A DNA stretch of 64,000 nucleotides from Hyphomicrobiales bacterium (GTDB lineage Bacteria > Pseudomonadota > Alphaproteobacteria > Rhizobiales > Rhizobiaceae): positions 125,221-189,220 of the forward strand of contig UCNG01000020.1 of NCBI GenBank assembly GCA_900473915.1, written 5' to 3'. Both the position numbers and the translations under genes were made by a program. The notes under the pieces were generated by a model, which saw nothing but the letters and a program-made list of their open reading frames with translations, had not been told where the DNA came from and ran no database searches. How positions within the stretch are numbered: position 1 is the stretch's first letter; every line of letters begins with the position of its first letter. This document shows positions 9,420-17,706 of the stretch, piece after piece.

Positions 9420-9869
9420 TCAGCCTTTCAGTTCCATCCGAATGTTGCGGAAGGGTAGGCCTTCGTCATCTTCCGACCGCTCGCCAATCACCTTGAAGCC
9501 CATGCGGCTATAGAAACGACAGGCCCGCTCGTTGTCGGCATAGACTTCAAGCGATAACTCGCTCTTCAATCCCAAGGCGTGGCGGACCAGAGTTTGGCCC
9601 ACACCAGAACCTTGAAGGTCGGGATCGACAAACAGCCCGCCGATGAAGCAATCCAGAAGGCCAATAAAACCGGCTGGCCTGCCATCAATCGTGGCAACCC
9701 ATGTTTCCGCCTTTTCGAGATAGACGTCTTCGATAAGCTGGCGCTGCTGTTGAAGTCGATCTTCTCCGAGAAAAGAATGGGCTTCCAGGGAGGCACGATA
9801 CCAGATGGACGATAAGGATTGCTTGTCCGATGCCTTATAGGCACGGATTGTCACTTCGTGATTTTTCAT
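9420..9869 (-). CDS. GNAT-family N-acetyltransferase
   Basis: A small acetyl-CoA-dependent acyltransferase (149 residues from ATG at 9869, MKNHEVTIRAYK). The acetyl-CoA-binding motif A is LFVDPDLQGSGVGQTLVRHA, followed by the typical LEVYADNERACRFYSRMGF segment. This resembles YiaC/PhnO-like or YjaB-like acetyltransferases, but the substrate cannot be told. An upstream in-frame start at 9923 adds 18 atypical residues and was not chosen. Convergent with metQ. Confidence 0.78.
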   Translation of the reverse strand: MKNHEVTIRAYKASDKQSLSSIWYRASLEAHSFLGEDRLQQQRQLIEDVYLEKAETWVATIDGRPAGFIGLLDCFIGGLFVDPDLQGSGVGQTLVRHALGLKSELSLEVYADNERACRFYSRMGFKVIGERSEDDEGLPFRNIRMELKG

Positions 9870-10053
9870 GATTTTCCAGAGTTTTGGATATACGCAAAAA
9901 TTCCACCACGCGGGTGGGTTCAAATCCGTTAAAACGGCAGCGATGAACGTCTGCGCATAAAACTCCTTCGAAATTCAACCGCTTCACCATATCGGTCGGA
10001 GTCGGGCGAAGTCAAGTTTGGCCGGTTCCGCTATCCAATCCCATGGCAGAGGG

Positions 10054-10626
10054 CTAGTCGAAGACTTCGCCCGGATAAACGCCCCAGAGATCCGATTGCT
10101 TTATCCAGCCGCGAACGCCACCCATGTCCACCCGACACCATTGGCCGGTGCACTCGCGCACCGTACCGATCACGCCCGGCTCGATTTCGGCGGCAAGTCC
10201 TGCTGTATCGCTGGCCTCGCGGCGCATATTGATCATCGAACCCTGATTGTTCTTGAGCCAGGGGGCCGTGATGGCGGTTCGCTTGCCGGATAAAAGCGAC
10301 TGGTAGACCCAACCTTCCGTGCCGTCCGCATCGCGGATACGACGCCAGTTGTCATATTCCTGGATGATCTCGACCGGCAGCCCTGCCTTCATGAAAAGCC
10401 AGGAAACCGCATAGTCGCGTCCTGGCCCGATGCGCAGATTGACGCGCGCGGGTTTAAGGCTGACGAAACGCGGCACCGGCAGTCCGCTCGCGCCGACAGT
10501 CGTGCCTGCTGACTCTGCGGCCTGCGCGCCATGGCTGTGCGAAGCGCCGAGCGGCGCCAGAATGAGAAAAAATGCCAGACAGCCAAGCGTGGCCATCAAA
10601 AAGCGTTGCGAAAGTACTCTGTACAA
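10054..10626 (-). CDS. Exported SH3-domain (SH3_4/DUF1058-type) protein
   Basis: Predicted periplasmic protein with two bacterial SH3-like units: one around VNLRIGPGRDYAVSWLF to GWVYQSLLSG and one around GVIGTVRECTGQWCRV to GWIKQSDLWGVYPGE. Such domains often bind peptidoglycan. The preferred start is a TTG at 10626, seven bases after AGAGG, which gives a clean signal peptide (YRVLSQRFLMATLGCLAFF, then a cleavage near AQAAES) and 190 residues. An ATG at 10731 is open but would place 45 basic residues before the signal; the ATG at 10596 is also possible. Function beyond wall association is unknown. Confidence 0.7.
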   Translation of the reverse strand: MYRVLSQRFLMATLGCLAFFLILAPLGASHSHGAQAAESAGTTVGASGLPVPRFVSLKPARVNLRIGPGRDYAVSWLFMKAGLPVEIIQEYDNWRRIRDADGTEGWVYQSLLSGKRTAITAPWLKNNQGSMINMRREASDTAGLAAEIEPGVIGTVRECTGQWCRVDMGGVRGWIKQSDLWGVYPGEVFD

Positions 10627-11065
10627 ACTGCGACCTCTCGCCGTCCTGTCACGACAGAACGGTAGCGGCTTCAGCAGTTGAAGGGGGCTGCGAGGCGACG
10701 TTGCCGTCCTGTTTTCAGATCGTGCCTCCATCTGTATGCAACAGATCGATATACGACCTAATTATTTGATTTTAATTGCACATTTCTGGAAAATCACTGT
10801 GGATTTTCCAGGCGGCGTCTAAAGTTTCCGGTTTTTCTTTGTCTTTATCGCTTCGCCTTGATAGAGATGTTCAGCCGAAGCAATATCCCATATTGCACCG
10901 CCTTGGTTAAGGAGGTCTCAACATGAAGCTTCGGTTAACGCATTTCCCGGAAAAGTGGGAGTCGGTTTTCCGCTGGGAATGTGCAGGAAATTCCTTGGAG
11001 CGCAACCTGTCCGTTGTTTACAATACAGGCTGTTCCGGGGGGCTTTGCTCAACGATGGGGTGGAG
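10627..11065. promoter_or_regulatory. Intergenic region upstream of the hydroxyacid dehydrogenase
   Basis: About 440 bases between two divergent genes. It holds an AT-rich part (10735-10860), a near-perfect ribosome binding site AAGGAGG at 10909-10915 followed by an ATG at 10923, and a palindromic repeat at 10940-10984. The dehydrogenase start itself is at 11066. Confidence 0.45.
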
Positions 11066-11159
11066 ATGTCGAACAAGAAGAAACCGCTGGTCGTTCTTAC
11101 GCGAAAATTGCCGGACCCAGTGGAAACCCGGATGCGGGAACTGTTTGATGCGCGTCTGA
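10923..11159 (+). other. Small open frame with strong ribosome binding site reading through a palindromic repeat
   Basis: A 78-codon frame starting MKLRLTHFPEKWESVF lies seven bases after AAGGAGG. Its first part translates the dispersed palindrome at 10940-10984, and its end overlaps the dehydrogenase gene in another frame. No protein family was recognised. It may be a translated leader or a relic of a gene start interrupted by the repeat; it may equally not be a gene. Confidence 0.25.
10940..10984 (+). repeat. Dispersed intergenic palindrome, divergent copy
   Basis: GCATTTCCCGGAAAAGTG (from 10940) followed by CGGTTTTCCGCTGGGAATGTGC resembles the other family copies in this window (at 15671, 28500, 49751, 53358 and 55661) in the order GCAT-TTCC...AAAAGTG...CGGTTTTCC. 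The arms pair imperfectly. Confidence 0.55.
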
Positions 11160-12070
11160 ACATAGACGACCACCGCATGAATCAGCCGGAAATCATCGCT
11201 GCGATGAAGGAAGCGGACGTTCTGGTGCCCTGCATCACGGATGTCATCGACGCGGCGGCGATCGAACAGGCTGGCCCCAATCTCAAGCTCATCGCAAATT
11301 TCGGCAATGGCGTGGACAATATCGATGTCGCAGCCGCTGCAAAGCGTGGCATCACTGTTACCAATACGCCAAAGGTGCTCACCGAGGACACTGCGGACAT
11401 GACGCTGGCGCTGCTGCTTTCGGTGCCAAGGCGTCTGGTGGAAGGCGCGAACGTCCTCAACGAGCGTCATGGGCAATGGCCGGGCTGGTCGCCGACCTGG
11501 ATGCTCGGGCGGCGCATCTGGGGCAAGCGCCTCGGCATTGTCGGCATGGGGCGCATCGGCACGGCTGTCGCCCGCCGCGCCAAGGCTTTCGGGCTTTCCA
11601 TTCACTATCACAATCGCAATCGCGTCAATCCGCAGGTCGAGGAAGAGCTGGAAGCGACCTACTGGGATAGTCTGGACCAGATGCTGGCCCGGATGGACAT
11701 CATTTCGGTCAACTGCCCGTCGACGCCTGCCACTTTCCATCTGCTGTCTGCTCGCCGCATCGCCCTGATGCAGCCGACCGCTTATATGGTCAACACGGCG
11801 CGCGGCCAGATCATCGATGAGAATGCGCTGATCGAGCTGATTGAACAAGGCAAGCTCGCCGGGGCAGGGCTGGACGTGTTCGAGAACGAACCGGCGGTCA
11901 ATCCGCGCCTGCTGGCCCTTGCCGAAAAAGGCAAGGTCGTCCTGCTGCCGCATATGGGTTCGGCCACCATGGAAGGCCGCATCGACATGGGCGACAAGGT
12001 CATCATCAATATCAAGGCTTTTGTCGACGGGCATCGCCCGCCCGACCGCGTATTGCCGAACCGGATTTAA
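11066..12070 (+). CDS. D-isomer-specific 2-hydroxyacid dehydrogenase (glyoxylate/hydroxypyruvate reductase type)
   Basis: NAD(P)-dependent reductase of 2-ketoacids such as glyoxylate or hydroxypyruvate. From the ATG at 11066 (after GTGGAG) the product has 334 residues. The Rossmann motif is GIVGMGRIGTAVARRA; catalytic blocks are NTARGQIIDE (Arg), GLDVFENEP (Glu) and LLPHMGSAT (His), and NFGNGVDNID is the usual substrate-side loop. A longer frame begins at 10955 but its extra 37 residues do not look like the family. The stop overlaps that of the convergent hydrolase in the shared bases TTAA. Confidence 0.85.
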   Translation: MSNKKKPLVVLTRKLPDPVETRMRELFDARLNIDDHRMNQPEIIAAMKEADVLVPCITDVIDAAAIEQAGPNLKLIANFGNGVDNIDVAAAAKRGITVTNTPKVLTEDTADMTLALLLSVPRRLVEGANVLNERHGQWPGWSPTWMLGRRIWGKRLGIVGMGRIGTAVARRAKAFGLSIHYHNRNRVNPQVEEELEATYWDSLDQMLARMDIISVNCPSTPATFHLLSARRIALMQPTAYMVNTARGQIIDENALIELIEQGKLAGAGLDVFENEPAVNPRLLALAEKGKVVLLPHMGSATMEGRIDMGDKVIINIKAFVDGHRPPDRVLPNRI

Positions 12071-12909
12071 TTTTTCCGGCTCGCGGTCTGCGTTTCTTCG
12101 GCGTTCTTGTCGTTGATGAAACGCAGGACCGTATGCGCATAAAGGCGCGGATTCTCTACCGGAACGCCGTGTCCGGCGTCGGGCAGGATGATCAGTTGCG
12201 CGCCCGGTATCTGGCTGGCGATGAATTCCGTATGTTCACGCGTGATGGCGGTATCGCGGTCGCCGATCACAATCGCCGTGCGCACCCGGATATCGGACAA
12301 ATCCTTATCCGTATAGTTCGGCTCATTCGCCCACAGTGCATGGATTTCCTTGTCGATGCTCTCGTAATGGCGCAGTTCCGGTATCGGTTTTCCTTGGGTC
12401 CGCGCTTCGACATAGCCGGTATTGCCGTCAGGCGTCACGTTCGCCGCCTGCGCAAACAGGCTTTCCAGCCGTTCGGGATAACGCATGGCGATATCGAGGC
12501 CGATAATGCCGCCGTCGCTCCAGCCGACAAGATCAACCTTGTCGATGTTGAGAAAATCCAGCAGCGCCACATAATCGTCGGCCATCAAGCCGTAGGTGAT
12601 CGGCTCCCTGGTGCGGGTGGAACGGCCTTGTCCGCGACTGTCGGCAACGATGACGGTGTGATGGCGCGCAAGAATCGGTAGCTGCGCATCCCATACATGC
12701 TGGTCGGACAAGCCGCCGGCAATGAGCAGGATAGGCGGGCCCTTGCCGACGATCCGGTAATACATTTCGATGCCGTTGACTTCGGCAAAGGCGGCAGGTG
12801 ACGCGGGAATGGTCATGCACGCAATTCTCTCAGTCGAAACGGTGGAGGGAAAAGACAAGGCAAAGCCGACCAGCAGGGCGGCTATCGTCATTGTCGTCGT
12901 TCCCTTCAT
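12067..12909 (-). CDS. Exported alpha/beta hydrolase
   Basis: An alpha/beta-fold hydrolase of 280 residues with a signal-like N-terminus (MTIAALLVGFALSFP). The nucleophile elbow is GWSDGG, the acid is in IVIGDRDTAI and the histidine in LPDAGHGVPVENP. The oxyanion segment is LLIAGGLSDQHVWDAQLP. This resembles 3-oxoadipate enol-lactonase-like and esterase-like proteins, but the substrate is unknown. Starts at 12909 or six codons later are both possible. Last gene of the aminopeptidase-MarR-NlpC-hydrolase operon. Confidence 0.78.
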   Translation of the reverse strand: MKGTTTMTIAALLVGFALSFPSTVSTERIACMTIPASPAAFAEVNGIEMYYRIVGKGPPILLIAGGLSDQHVWDAQLPILARHHTVIVADSRGQGRSTRTREPITYGLMADDYVALLDFLNIDKVDLVGWSDGGIIGLDIAMRYPERLESLFAQAANVTPDGNTGYVEARTQGKPIPELRHYESIDKEIHALWANEPNYTDKDLSDIRVRTAIVIGDRDTAITREHTEFIASQIPGAQLIILPDAGHGVPVENPRLYAHTVLRFINDKNAEETQTASRKN

Positions 12910-12927
12910 CGGTCCCCGGTCTCATTT

Positions 12928-13788
12928 TCAGGGTCTGCGGATGAGTGTCGGCAGATCGTAGAGATAGGCGATGCGCTTGATCGCCTCCTGTAGCGGTTCC
13001 AGCGTAACCGTCATCGTATGGCCGCTCGCGTGGATCAGCATGTCGGACGATGCGCAGATGGCGACATGACCCTTCCAGAAGACGAGATCGCCGCGCTTCA
13101 GGTTCGAATAAGCTGCATCAGGTACGACGACTTCGCCAAGCGAAGCTTGTTGCATGTCAGAATCGCGCAGAACTTTTCGGCCTGCCACCCACATGGAAAG
13201 CTGCACGAGGCCGGAGCAGTCGATGCCGAAGCCCGAGGTGCCGCCCCATAAATAGGGCGTGTGAAGAAGGGTTTCCGCGACGGCCACATAGTCCGCCGCA
13301 TGTTCGCCGATTGGGGCAAGATGACTTGCGATCAGCGCCTCGCCGCTTTCCAGAACGGCATATTTCGTACCGCGCGTCTCGGCCGCGCCGACGATGCGCG
13401 TGCGTGAACCGAGCGACAGCGCCTTGGTGTGGGGCAAGCGGAGGTCAGCGCCGGGATAAACAAAGGTGCGCGGCACCACCACCATATGCGTGGCATCGCC
13501 CGCCGGACGTTCCAGCGCGGAAGCGGAGACGTAGCCGGTATAGCCGTCGCGCTCCGCCTGAACCCACGACCAGCCGTCCATTTCCTCGAAGACGCGGACA
13601 GAATCGCCAAAGATCATCTGCGTCTGCGGTCCGTTATCCATGCGCGGTTCGGAACGCAGATCGACAACCGGGGCGAAAACCTTCATCGGCGTTCCCGCCG
13701 CAAAACGCGCCGCTTCCACCTGACCGGTCAGCCGTTCATCGGCGAGGTCGGGGCGGTAGGCATTGAGGCGGCGATCGAGCATGGTCAA
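12928..13788 (-). CDS. NlpC/P60-family peptidoglycan endopeptidase with SH3 domains
   Basis: Cysteine peptidase expected to cut the D-gamma-glutamyl-diaminopimelate bond in wall peptides. The 286-residue product has an N-terminal pair of SH3-like modules (about 35-150) and a C-terminal NlpC/P60 domain with the catalytic cysteine in GIDCSGLVQ and histidine in WKGHVAICAS. No signal peptide is visible, so it may act on recycled muropeptides in the cytoplasm, like YkfC-type enzymes. It overlaps MarR by four bases (ATGA), showing translational coupling. Confidence 0.85.
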   Translation of the reverse strand: MTMLDRRLNAYRPDLADERLTGQVEAARFAAGTPMKVFAPVVDLRSEPRMDNGPQTQMIFGDSVRVFEEMDGWSWVQAERDGYTGYVSASALERPAGDATHMVVVPRTFVYPGADLRLPHTKALSLGSRTRIVGAAETRGTKYAVLESGEALIASHLAPIGEHAADYVAVAETLLHTPYLWGGTSGFGIDCSGLVQLSMWVAGRKVLRDSDMQQASLGEVVVPDAAYSNLKRGDLVFWKGHVAICASSDMLIHASGHTMTVTLEPLQEAIKRIAYLYDLPTLIRRP

Positions 13789-14135
13789 AGTGGTAACTCC
13801 CTGGCTTTGGCGATCACCAGATCAACCAGTCTTTCAACATAAAGTGCACCGGCGACCGTTCTCTTTACTAGCACATTTCGCCGGTCTTTTTCATCACGAT
13901 GCCGGGAAACAAGGTCGAGCGCGCCCATCGTGTCGAGCGCGCGGGTAATAACCGGTTTGGTGACATTGAGTTTCGCTGCGAGCCCCCGAACCGTATGCGG
14001 TGGGGGCTCCAGATAGATGGTGAGCAAAATGGCTGCCTGTCGCGTGGTGAGATCGGGCATCTCGTCGCGCACCTGTTCCAGCGACAGGGTTCTCAGCAAT
14101 GTCAGCGCCTGCAACGGCTTCAACTCAATTGGCAT
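13785..14135 (-). CDS. MarR-like winged-helix regulator
   Basis: A small transcription factor with helix-turn-helix segments TTRQAAILLTIYL and RGLAAKLNVTKPVITRALDTM and the wing RDEKDRRNVLVKRT, the MarR-family signature DxRD/RR. The ATG at 14135 after GGTGGAG gives 116 residues; a TTG frame start at 14180 has a poor ribosome binding site. It sits inside an operon between leucyl aminopeptidase and the NlpC gene, so it may regulate that operon; the ligand is unknown. Confidence 0.78.
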   Translation of the reverse strand: MPIELKPLQALTLLRTLSLEQVRDEMPDLTTRQAAILLTIYLEPPPHTVRGLAAKLNVTKPVITRALDTMGALDLVSRHRDEKDRRNVLVKRTVAGALYVERLVDLVIAKARELPL

Positions 14136-14209
14136 CCGGCTCCACCAAAATGGGGATTGTTTCGGAACCGTTTTATTCAATCTGCTTTCGGCGTTTCAGG
14201 CAAGCGGAT

Positions 14210-15592
14210 TCAGCGTGCCGGATAGCGTTCTTTCAAAAGCTGGTAAAGAGCGCGAATGGCCTGCGCTTCGCCGCCGACAGGCGAGGCAGGTTTTTCGACC
14301 GGAACCCAGCCGAAAATGTCGAAATGCGCCCATTTTTCAGCCTTCTCGACAAATCTGTCGAGGAAGAGTGCAGCCGTCACCGATCCGGCGAAACCGTCGG
14401 TGGTGACATTATTGAGGTCGGCAATCCGCGAGGAGAGTTTTTGCGCATAGGGCTTCCAAAGCGGCATCCGCCACAGCGGATCCGCCGTCGCATCCGCGTT
14501 GTGCGCAATCGAAGCGGCAAGCCCGTCATCATGCGTATAGAAGGGCGGCAGATCGGGCCCGAGCGCAACACGCGCAGCCCCCGTCAGGGTCGCCATGTCA
14601 ATGAGGAGTGCAGGCTCTTCTTCATCGGCAAGCGCAAGCGCGTCGGCAAGAACCAGGCGGCCCTCCGCATCGGTATTGCCGATTTCGACAGTCAGCCCCT
14701 TGCGGCTTTGCAGCACGTCACCTGGCCGGAAGGCATTTCCGGCAATCGAATTCTCCACCGCCGGGATCAACACGCGCAGCCGCACCGGCAGTTGTGCATC
14801 CATGATCATTGAGGCGAGGCCCAGCACATTGGCGGCTCCACCCATGTCCTTCTTCATCAGGAGCATGCCGCTTGCCGGTTTGATGTCGAGACCGCCCGTA
14901 TCGAAGCAGACCCCCTTGCCAACCAGCGTGATTTTTGGATCGCCTGCTTTGCCCCAGCCAAGATCGATCAGGCGTGGCGCGATAGCCCCAGCACGACCGA
15001 CCGCGTGGATCATGGGAAAATTCTTCTCCAGAAGCGCATCGCCTTCGATGACGGCAATGTCAGCCTTGTATTTGTTCGCCAGTTCGCGGGCGGCATTTTC
15101 GAGCGCATCCGGCCCCATATCGTTGGTTGGCGTGTTGATGAGGTCGCGCACCAGTGTGACTGCACTGGCGATGCGGCGGATTTCGGCTTCATCCAGACCG
15201 TCAGGCAAGGCCAGGCGGATCGCCTTGCCATTGGCCTTGCGATAGCGCGTGAAATTATAGCCGCCCATCAGAAAGCCAAGAACGGCGAGCGCTGCGTCAT
15301 CGACAGCGCCTTCAAAGTGCCAGTCCCCTTCTGGCAGACTGCGGGCGAGCTTTCCGGCGAGAAGCTTCGACTGGCTGCCCTTTTCCGCGTCTCCGGTTCC
15401 AAACAGCGCTCCCGATAACGATCCGTCTGCACCGGGAAGGACGAGCACGCGTCCGGCCTCGCCATCAAAACCGTTGGTTCTGGCCCACGCAACGGCCCCG
15501 GCGGGAAGCCCGGAAGTGTCCAGGCCGCCTTTCGGCGTAAACCAGATTGGACGGCTTTGTTCGGATTTTCGGGAGAGAAGTTCGACAGACAT
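14210..15592 (-). CDS. M17-family leucyl aminopeptidase
   Basis: Metalloaminopeptidase removing N-terminal residues from peptides. From MSVELLSRKSEQ (ATG at 15592) the product has 460 residues. The M17 signature NTDAEGRLVLADAL is present along with the metal and active-site blocks VGKGVCFDTGGLDIKP and MKKDMGGAA. The N-terminal domain is shorter and unlike PepA, closer to the PepB-like proteobacterial subgroup. The upstream open extension to 15706 overlaps a repeat and has no good start signal. First gene of a four-gene operon with a MarR regulator, a muropeptide endopeptidase and a hydrolase. Confidence 0.9.
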   Translation of the reverse strand: MSVELLSRKSEQSRPIWFTPKGGLDTSGLPAGAVAWARTNGFDGEAGRVLVLPGADGSLSGALFGTGDAEKGSQSKLLAGKLARSLPEGDWHFEGAVDDAALAVLGFLMGGYNFTRYRKANGKAIRLALPDGLDEAEIRRIASAVTLVRDLINTPTNDMGPDALENAARELANKYKADIAVIEGDALLEKNFPMIHAVGRAGAIAPRLIDLGWGKAGDPKITLVGKGVCFDTGGLDIKPASGMLLMKKDMGGAANVLGLASMIMDAQLPVRLRVLIPAVENSIAGNAFRPGDVLQSRKGLTVEIGNTDAEGRLVLADALALADEEEPALLIDMATLTGAARVALGPDLPPFYTHDDGLAASIAHNADATADPLWRMPLWKPYAQKLSSRIADLNNVTTDGFAGSVTAALFLDRFVEKAEKWAHFDIFGWVPVEKPASPVGGEAQAIRALYQLLKERYPAR

Positions 15593-15670
15593 GATGCTCT
15601 TTCTGGCCAGTAAGCGATGTCCGGCAAAAGCGCTTGGATTTTGTCGGAAGTTCACAAAAACAAACAAATA

Positions 15671-15713
15671 GCGCATCCCGAAAAGTGTGAAACTGCTTTC
15701 GGACAAGATGCGC
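15671..15713 (+). repeat. Dispersed intergenic palindrome (GCATCCCGAAAAGTGTGAAAC type)
   Basis: GCGCATCCCGAAAAGTGTG followed by CTTTCGGACAAGATGCGC forms an imperfect palindrome. It is flanked by near-direct copies of CAAACAAATAGCGC (15661) and CAAACAGATAGCGC (15721). It shares its core and the trailing AAAACAAA with the other copies in the window. Confidence 0.7.
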
Positions 15714-15773
15714 GCTAAAACAAACAGATAGCGCGATTATTGCCGCGCGGAAACCAAAACCGCAATCGCTTTA

Positions 15774-15788
15774 TTAACCAATCATTAG
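15774..15788 (+). promoter_or_regulatory. CtrA-like site upstream of tadD
   Basis: TTAACCAATCATTAG fits the CtrA consensus TTAA-N7-TTAA at seven of eight fixed positions. It lies about 90 bases before the tadD start. A second TTAAC is at 15791-15795. CtrA regulation of pilus genes is established in Caulobacter; binding here is inference. Confidence 0.45.
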
Positions 15789-15877
15789 GGTTAACAGATT
15801 ATTGATTTAGCAGGAATTGGGCTTGAGGGTGACTAAAGCATGTTGGATGCGCGACACGCTTTAGCGGGAGAGGCGGG

Positions 15878-16684
15878 ATGCTGAGTATCGTTCGAAAAGA
15901 CGCCATCGCAACACGTCTTGGCTTCGCCTGTATTCTTTCGGCGTTTCTGCTTTCCGGCTGCACATCGGTAGACCGGACCACGACCGGATCGGTGCGCCGC
16001 GCCGCAACCGTCGCCACTTTCGATCACATGAACGACGCGCAGCTTGCAGCCATGGCCGGGCGGCTCGGCGCGCAATATGAACGCAATCCGAAGGATCGCC
16101 AGACGGCGCTTAATTACGCCAATGTGCTGGCGCGCCTTGGCCGCAACGATCAGGCACTGGCCGTCATGCGGGCGCTTGCCATCGTCTATCCGAAGGATCA
16201 GGCTGTTCTTGCGGCTTACGGCAAGGCGCTTGCCGGTGCTGGACAGTTCGACGGCGCGCTCGATGCCATTCGCCGTGCACAAAATCCGGCCTATCCCGAC
16301 TGGAAACTGGTTTCTGCAGAAGGTGCCATCCTCGACCAGATGGGCCGGAAGGAAGAAGCCCGCGCGACTTATCAAAAGGCGCTGCAGCTTCAGCCGAATG
16401 AACCGTCAGTCATCTCCAATATGGGCATGTCCTATCTGCTGGCGGGTGATGCGCGGACGGCGGAAACCTATTTCAAGCAGGCCGCAGCCGCTCCCGGCGC
16501 CGATAGCCGCGTGCGCCAGAATCTGGCCCTGTCGGTCGGCCTGCAAGGCCGCTTTCAGGAAGCGGAGGCGATTGCCGCGCAGGAGATTTCTCCGCAGCAG
16601 GCCAAGGCCAATACGGATTATCTCCGCTCCATGCTGGCCCAGCAGAACTCCTGGAACATGCTCAAGGACAAGCCGAAGGGCTGA
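15878..16684 (+). CDS. tadD: Tad pilus assembly TPR lipoprotein TadD
   Basis: TadD-type outer-membrane lipoprotein, thought to act as pilotin for the Tad secretin. The 268-residue product has a lipoprotein signal with lipobox LLSGC (Cys near residue 28) and tandem tetratricopeptide repeats (about 75-240), for example RLGRNDQALAVMRAL and MGRKEEARATYQKALQ. It converges on tadC with a 10-base gap, and so is the only plus-strand gene on that side of the locus. The start ATG follows GGGAGAGGCGGG. Confidence 0.88.
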   Translation: MLSIVRKDAIATRLGFACILSAFLLSGCTSVDRTTTGSVRRAATVATFDHMNDAQLAAMAGRLGAQYERNPKDRQTALNYANVLARLGRNDQALAVMRALAIVYPKDQAVLAAYGKALAGAGQFDGALDAIRRAQNPAYPDWKLVSAEGAILDQMGRKEEARATYQKALQLQPNEPSVISNMGMSYLLAGDARTAETYFKQAAAAPGADSRVRQNLALSVGLQGRFQEAEAIAAQEISPQQAKANTDYLRSMLAQQNSWNMLKDKPKG

Positions 16685-16694
16685 CGCTTCTTTA

Positions 16695-17696
16695 TCAGTT
16701 GCCGCCGAACAATCCGCCTTGCGCCGAAATCTGGATGAAGGCAGGGCCGAGGATGACGATAAAGAGCACCGGCAGGAAGAAAACGATCATCGGCACGGTG
16801 AGTTTTGGCGGCAGGGCCGCAGCCTTCTTTTCGGCTTCCAGCAGACGCAGGTCACGGCTTTCCTGAGAAAGCGTGCGCAGCGCCTGCGCCACCGGCGTGC
16901 CGTAACGCTCGGCCTGGATCAGGGCCTGCGTTACGGATTTAACCGGTTCCAGACCCGTGCGATTGGCGAGATTTTCATAGGCTTGACGGCGCTCCGGCAG
17001 GAAGGAAAGCTCGGCATTGGTCAGCATGAGTTCTTCGGCAAGCTCGACGGACTGGATGCCGATTTCGTCGGCCACCCGGCGAAAGGCCGCTTCCGTGGAC
17101 ATGCCCGATTCAACGCAGATCAGCATCAGGTCGAGCGCATCCGGCCATGCCCGCCGGATGGATTGCTTGCGCTTGGTTGCGCGGTTCGAGACATAGAGGT
17201 TGGGCGCATAGAAGCCGGCATAGCCAGCAAAAATGCAGACGAGTAGGCGAACGAAGAATGTTTGATCGGCAAGCACGCCGAGCATGAAAATATAGATGGC
17301 GGCAATGGCCATTGCCCCGAAAGGCAGCACGAAACGCAGGAACAGGAAGATGTTGAGCGGATTTTGCCCCCGGAAGCCCGCCTGCCTGAGCGAAGCGATC
17401 GTCTTTTCATCGGCCAATGCGCGTTTGAGATCGAGCTTTTCAACGAATTCCCGGATGCCCTGCTTCTGTTGATGACGCAGGCTGCTGCGACGGTCGCTTT
17501 CGGCGGCGAGGCGGGCCCGCTCGCGTGAGCGAATGGCTTCGCGTTCGATGGCGACCGACTTCATGCGTGATTTGAGCGCGCTGCTGCTGAGGACCGGCAT
17601 AAGGATCGTCACCACGGTTGCAAAAACCGCGACGGTAATCAGGACGCCGATCAGAAATTGTGGATCGGACAATTTCTGTGTGAGGAGAGAAATCAT
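16695..17696 (-). CDS. tadC: Tad pilus inner-membrane platform protein TadC
   Basis: Polytopic T2SSF/GspF-domain protein that with TadB forms the inner-membrane platform of the Flp pilus. The 333-residue product has an N-terminal membrane segment, a central pair (FLFLRFVLPFGAMAIAAIYI and following) and C-terminal ones near VPMIVFFLPVLFIVILGPAF. The conserved GspF blocks ALDLMLICVESGMSTEAAFRRVA and QAERYGTPVAQALRTLS are present. Last gene of the minus-strand cpa/tad operon, 10 bases after tadB. Confidence 0.92.
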   Translation of the reverse strand: MISLLTQKLSDPQFLIGVLITVAVFATVVTILMPVLSSSALKSRMKSVAIEREAIRSRERARLAAESDRRSSLRHQQKQGIREFVEKLDLKRALADEKTIASLRQAGFRGQNPLNIFLFLRFVLPFGAMAIAAIYIFMLGVLADQTFFVRLLVCIFAGYAGFYAPNLYVSNRATKRKQSIRRAWPDALDLMLICVESGMSTEAAFRRVADEIGIQSVELAEELMLTNAELSFLPERRQAYENLANRTGLEPVKSVTQALIQAERYGTPVAQALRTLSQESRDLRLLEAEKKAAALPPKLTVPMIVFFLPVLFIVILGPAFIQISAQGGLFGGN

Positions 17697-17706
17697 ATCC
17701 GGCGCC

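Noticed and set aside
16044-17246. Plus-strand open frame of 400 codons over tadD and tadC
   Set aside because: Overlaps tadD in another frame and tadC antisense; no family features.
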